From contig CM034549.1 of the NCBI GenBank assembly GCA_020055645.1, positions 11,063,501 through 11,127,500 of the forward strand: DNA of 64,000 nt, written 5' to 3'. This document shows, in pieces, positions 62,401 through 64,000 of the stretch. The translations under genes and the position numbers were made by a program. Source of the DNA: Tomocerus qinae. Its lineage: Eukaryota; Arthropoda; Collembola; Entomobryomorpha; Tomoceridae. The notes below the pieces were generated by a model, which saw only the letters and a program-made list of their open reading frames with translations, was not told the origin of the DNA and ran no database searches. Each line of letters starts with the position of its first letter. Positions within the stretch are counted from its first letter, which is position 1.

Positions 62401-64000
62401 TAGCAAACAGTAGGTCAAACGAGCGGTCTATTTTTTGGTGTGTAATTACAAAAGAAGCTTGTAATTATTTCGCTATTGTGTCTTTTCAATTTGTTCGCGA
62501 GAGTAGTATGCAAGAAATTATCTTTCTGCCAAACTGCCAATATTAAAACTTAAGTTCGCTATAGATGGTTATAGTTCTGTTGACTTAACAAACCAATCCG
62601 AAATAAAAACATCTTTTGACTTGAATGATATGTCTGTGGCAAGCTAAATAGAACCAGACCAAACTGAAACTAGGTAGTCATTTTGCATATCAACATTGAA
62701 TAACAAACTGTTTCATATGTTCCAACAGTGATTTAGTTGCTCCTTCTTAAAATTGCAGGTAGCATTTGGTTTAGCATTCCCTATTCTGCTGACGACGGAC
62801 TAATTTGTTTAGGTTTTGTTTTCTACTACTGAAATTTAATGTTTTACGCAGTACACTTCAGTACAGTGTGTGAGAGTGGAAAATAATATTGTTACGTTTA
62901 TTTATAAACTAATAGTAAACCTTCCGATTCATTCATTTTGCGTTCAAGACCTTATATTTAGAAATTCTGCGTAGGTGGCAAATTGTAATGCTCAAGTAGC
63001 AATCTCATTCATGATAAGGGAACCAGATTGTTAAGATTCTATTAATGTGCTAATGACACTTTCATACGCTATAGCATAAGTTTCCGAATCAAAATTAGTT
63101 TTCTTGAACTAAACTGGAATAAGTCAGCATCCATTCAATGGATTCCATTGATCTGAAACTTTGGTAGACCCAAATAATGATACAAAACAAAAGGCCATAA
63201 TTTATGAATCGTTTAATATGATATTATGTAGATTCTATAGAAGAGTATAGAAGTTTGAAAATCAAATACGGGAAAACCTTCTAACTACTTATGGCCTAAA
63301 TTGATACTGATTTCCATTACGCTCTAATTATGAAGCCAATTTCTAGTGAATGAATCAGTGAACAGATGGATTTGATTACATAATATTCAATCTTCGTTGA
63401 TGCATGTTCATGTGCAAACAAATAACACAGCTACTAAACCCCTCCAGGTTGTAAATAACGAAATAGAGTCAAGGTATGTAGGCAGTAGACAAGTAAGCAG
63501 TCTATTACAAACTAAAATTGTTTTTAACAAAGAAAAATATTTAATCTACGCTAGGGAAAAAAAATCTTAATGCTAAAATTTGTAACAGCCATGATGGCAG
63601 GATAGATAAGAAGAGTACACTTATAAAAGAGCTAGGACGATCATAAATTTCCAGATAAATTGCAAAGAGTTGGAATTCGTGAATGAAAATGTATATCAAT
63701 ATGAAACCTTGATTTACATACCTATTTCAACAAACGTGCATTCTTACGTTAAATTAAACTATTTTGTGCTCGGCTAGTCATCCCTCATTGTTACGTCGAA
63801 ATTGCACACACCCACTTTGGAAGAAAACTAATAAGAAAATGACGCAAGCAAAGTAAAACTTCTTTTTAGAAAGTTGTAATAAGAAAATCCTGCTTACACA
63901 GAAAATAACGAGCCAAGAGTCAAGCAATATATCCAACGTGTAAATTAAATTCTGTTTTACCTGTGACCTATACTGCAAAATATATTTCATTAAGGTATAA
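56472..64000. other. Long region upstream of the receptor, no coding gene recognised
   Basis: No exon with recognisable protein motifs was found on either strand in 7.5 kb. It plausibly holds the promoter and non-coding 5' exons of the allatostatin-C receptor. A GTCTGTCCGTCTGACTG-type block at about 61470-61510, followed by AATAACTCAGGAACGCG, resembles dispersed repeat sequence common in invertebrate genomes, but no ends were found. Confidence 0.45.

Overview
The window is eukaryotic nuclear DNA. It is AT-rich, its genes are broken by many short GT-AG introns, and it carries several classes of non-autonomous DNA transposon. The gene content points to an arthropod, most likely a hexapod or close pancrustacean relative. 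It holds a tandem array of juvenile hormone acid methyltransferase (JHAMT)-like genes, an allatostatin-C/somatostatin-type receptor, a receptor guanylate cyclase with an NIT-like sensor, and a GTSF1/Asterix-type double CHHC zinc-finger gene. I cannot name the species. All gene models below were spliced by hand: exon phases were checked to add up, but there is no transcript support.

Layout. 1-415 (-): 5' part of a GTSF1-like piRNA-pathway protein. 1.8-2.7 kb: a 274-bp tandem duplication. 3.87-7.60 kb: a Foldback-like element whose two arms are made of different but related tandem repeats (20/28-bp units on the left, about 57 copies of a 43-bp unit on the right). 8.46-12.10 kb (+): a 14-exon NIT-type guanylate cyclase. 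12.58-13.13 kb (-): a secreted single-domain Kazal protein, convergent with the cyclase. 14.26-35.03 kb (-): seven JHAMT-like methyltransferase genes (A-G) in head-to-tail order, interrupted by a glycosyltransferase family 92 gene (18.80-20.49 kb) and a repeat-rich stretch (20.6-22.6 kb). Pairs B/C and D/E are recent segmental duplicates including flanks. 37.53-38.49 kb (-): GPALPP1-like. 39.10-40.93 kb (+): METTL1, the tRNA m7G methyltransferase. These two are head-to-head across a 614-bp shared promoter region. 41.6-56.5 kb (-): a six-exon allatostatin-C receptor with long introns. 56.5-64 kb: no gene recognised.

Functional theme. In insects JHAMT makes the last or next-to-last step of juvenile hormone or methyl farnesoate synthesis, and allatostatin C acting through its receptor restrains that synthesis in the corpora allata. 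A seven-gene JHAMT-like array and the receptor for its likely neuropeptide inhibitor therefore sit within about 6 kb of each other at their nearest ends. The shared pathway is established for the families; any regulatory meaning of the linkage is inference.

Mobile DNA. Four insertions can be delimited from sequence alone. (1) A 637-bp hAT-type MITE with a perfect 8-bp target duplication. (2) A 1,405-bp Mutator-like element with about 235-bp inverted repeats and a perfect 9-bp target duplication. (3) Two copies of a Helitron-like element, one with a clean empty site visible in the paralogous intron of gene C. (4) The Foldback-like element at 3.87-7.60 kb, with matching inverted outer ends.
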